A stretch of 30,763 nucleotides of DNA, from positions 1 to 30,763 of IMG/VR virus record IMGVR_UViG_3300030098_003049; one strand, 5' to 3'. Positions 29,598-30,763 of the stretch are shown one piece after another. Made by a program: the position numbers and the translations under genes. The stretch is from a virus. The notes under the pieces were generated by a model, which saw only the letters and a program-made list of their open reading frames with translations, was not told the DNA's origin and did no database searches. Each line of letters starts with the position of its first letter. The stretch's first letter is position 1.

Positions 29598-29824
29598 AAA
29601 AATCAGACAGAGAGCTAATAGAAATCCTTCTTAAAAATTTAATTAATATGCACGAGAAAATAAACTTAATAGTTGAATTTATGGGAACTGAATTAAATGA
29701 AGAAGAATATAGTAGAAAATTCTACAAAGAAGAAGATAAGTTAGTAGATATAGACAAAAATACTTATGAAACAATGTGCGACTTAATGGGAACTGGGCAC
29801 ATCCCTTTTATGGGGATAGCGTAA
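29594..29824 (+). CDS. Unknown protein, 76 aa
   Basis: It begins with an ATGA overlap at 29594, behind an AGGAAAAAG ribosome site. The protein is acidic and helical (ELIEILLKNLINMHEKINLIVEFM in parts), with a C-terminal MGTGHIPFMGIA. No membrane span or motif is recognised. It may be a packaging or capsid accessory protein, by place only. Confidence 0.5.
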   Translation: MKKSDRELIEILLKNLINMHEKINLIVEFMGTELNEEEYSRKFYKEEDKLVDIDKNTYETMCDLMGTGHIPFMGIA

Positions 29825-29833
29825 TGGAGAACA

Positions 29834-30130
29834 ATGGATATTTTACAAGTATTGGAACAATTTGGAATACCAGTAGCGATGTCGATAGCGTTCGGATTTT
29901 TTATATGGAAACAGAACAGATTCATACAACAAACTCTAATGCAAGAACTCGACCAAGACTTCAAGAGGTTGGAAGGTATTATTATTAAACTCATTGACCA
30001 ACAAAAACTGGTACAAATGGAAGTAAAAAAATTTCACGGAATATACAAATCACTAATAGAGATATACGCAAGAAAAGACGAAAATACTGACAAAATTATG
30101 AGAATAATGGAGAAAGAAAGAAATGAATAA
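29834..30130 (+). CDS. BhlA/UviB-like holin candidate, 98 aa
   Basis: The N-terminus MDILQVLEQFGIPVAMSIAFGFFIW has one membrane span (about residues 9-26), followed by a coiled-coil region (EVKKFHGIYKSLIEIYARKDENTDKIMRIMEKE, split). This is the layout of the BhlA/UviB small membrane protein family, which is linked to holin or bacteriocin activity. SD TGGAGA lies ten bases before the ATG. It is placed away from the endolysin, in the packaging operon. Function by layout. Confidence 0.55.
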   Translation: MDILQVLEQFGIPVAMSIAFGFFIWKQNRFIQQTLMQELDQDFKRLEGIIIKLIDQQKLVQMEVKKFHGIYKSLIEIYARKDENTDKIMRIMEKERNE

Positions 30131-30266
30131 GATTAAAAAAGTGCGTATAGAAACACCTATGGGTACTATTGAAAGTGATTCAGGTAATCATTTAGTGGAT
30201 GTAGGTACTGTAGTATTATTAACTTTTGTTTTATATTTAGTTATAAGATTTATAAAAAGACGCTAA
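30123..30266 (+). CDS. Small membrane protein, 47 aa
   Basis: It overlaps the previous gene by eight bases and has one membrane span near the C-terminus (about 26-43, VGTVVLLTFVLYLVIRF) with a basic end (IKRR). It may act with the BhlA-like protein, or as an accessory. Its last four bases overlap the end of the convergent small-terminase-like gene. Confidence 0.55.
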   Translation: MNKIKKVRIETPMGTIESDSGNHLVDVGTVVLLTFVLYLVIRFIKRR

Positions 30267-30763
30267 CCTTCTTCTGCCCTTACAATAGATTCTTCCCACT
30301 CTTTTCTTTGACCTTTAGTAGGCTTTCTAGCAGGTAATGGTGGTATTCCAACAGCTTCTGCTCTTTTCTTCCATCTATACCACTCTCTACGCTGCTGGTT
30401 ACGTTTAGGGGAAGTATTTTTACGTCTATCCTTATCAATCTCTTTTTTTAAGGCAATCTTTTCCTCTTTAACCGTTTTTTGAGGTTTTCTCTCAGGTAAG
30501 TCCTCAGGAATAACCACATCTTCAAATACCTCTATAACTTCGGCGTCTTGTACATCCTCAGCCTTTAAAAACTTCTCAAAAGGACTATCTATAGTAACAT
30601 TTACATTCTTAACCAATTTACCACTATGCTCTAGTACCAACCTAGCAGCTTGTACATTACCGTGCTTAGCTTCTCTAACCATAGCATTGATAACAGCAGG
30701 TAACTGACTTCCGAACTCAGTCATATACCTTTCATAAATCTTATCTATAAACATTGGGTCTTG
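30263..30763 (-). CDS. Terminase small subunit-like protein (probably truncated by window edge)
   Basis: From ATG 30754 the frame gives 163 residues, but the frame stays open (QDP) to the window edge, so the true start probably lies beyond. The visible part has FGSQLPAVINAMVREAKHGNVQAARLVLEHSGKLV, the typical small-terminase segment of helices with A-K-x-G-N/D-x-x-A-x-x-x-L-E (in parts). After it comes a charged C-terminal half with WYRWKKRAEAVGIPPLPARKPTKGQRKEWEESI. TerS finds the packaging site and hands DNA to TerL. Here it is convergent with the TerL-portal operon, so the two are controlled separately. Confidence 0.65.
   Translation of the reverse strand, partial: QDPMFIDKIYERYMTEFGSQLPAVINAMVREAKHGNVQAARLVLEHSGKLVKNVNVTIDSPFEKFLKAEDVQDAEVIEVFEDVVIPEDLPERKPQKTVKEEKIALKKEIDKDRRKNTSPKRNQQRREWYRWKKRAEAVGIPPLPARKPTKGQRKEWEESIVRAEEG

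Noticed and set aside
1-30763. CRISPR array, rRNA, tRNA genes, insertion sequences, integrase and terminal direct repeats
   Set aside because: No regularly spaced repeats, no RNA gene signatures, no transposase or integrase motif, and no match between the two window ends was seen.

Overview
This window is a stretch of a tailed double-stranded DNA phage genome (Caudoviricetes), very AT-rich, densely packed and read with the standard bacterial code (TAA, TAG and TGA all end genes). A tape measure protein, a major tail protein, a tail terminator candidate and a frameshifted tail chaperone pair, with no sheath gene visible, point to a siphovirus-like long non-contractile tail. The gene types resemble those of uncultured marine phages, but neither host nor habitat can be fixed from the sequence. 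Shine-Dalgarno (SD) sites of the AAGGAG type are common, so the host uses SD-led translation.

Positions 1-7384 (+ strand) hold the early or accessory region. It has small unknown proteins, two small DpnD/PcfM-like proteins, an XRE/Cro repressor behind an operator-rich leader, a DUF1071/Sak-type annealing protein, a small SSB-like protein, a winged-helix protein, a replication-type protein with a zinc site, a Holliday junction resolvase-like nuclease, two GIY-YIG proteins, an HNH protein, a zinc ribbon and a NinB-like protein. Together these form a recombination and replication module. Two folded intergenic elements of about 70 nt (4271-4338 and 5694-5763) flank the resolvase/GIY-YIG cassette, and each carries a stretch complementary to the SD of the next gene.

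Positions 7365-26422 (- strand) hold the late structural and lysis genes. Read in transcription order they are scaffold, major capsid protein, small head or decoration proteins, GH24 lysozyme, small membrane protein, metallophosphoesterase, coiled-coil peptide, hydrophobic small protein, three virion or fibre candidates, a 19-residue basic peptide, connector, terminator candidate, major tail protein, chaperone pair with a predicted -1 frameshift, tape measure, and three tail-tip proteins. The largest tail-tip protein ends in two dockerin-type calcium-binding repeats.

Positions 26423-30266 (+ strand) start from a divergent promoter region and hold the large terminase, portal, a tail completion/morphogenesis protein, an unknown protein, a BhlA-like membrane protein and another small membrane protein. 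Positions 30263-30763 (- strand) carry a small-terminase-like gene that runs off the window.

The packaging and portal genes therefore lie on the opposite strand from the capsid and tail genes. The small terminase is convergent with and separated from the large one, and both convergent junctions overlap without a visible terminator. The most notable points are the frameshift with its predicted pseudoknot, the dockerin-bearing tail protein and the paired SD-complementary RNA elements.
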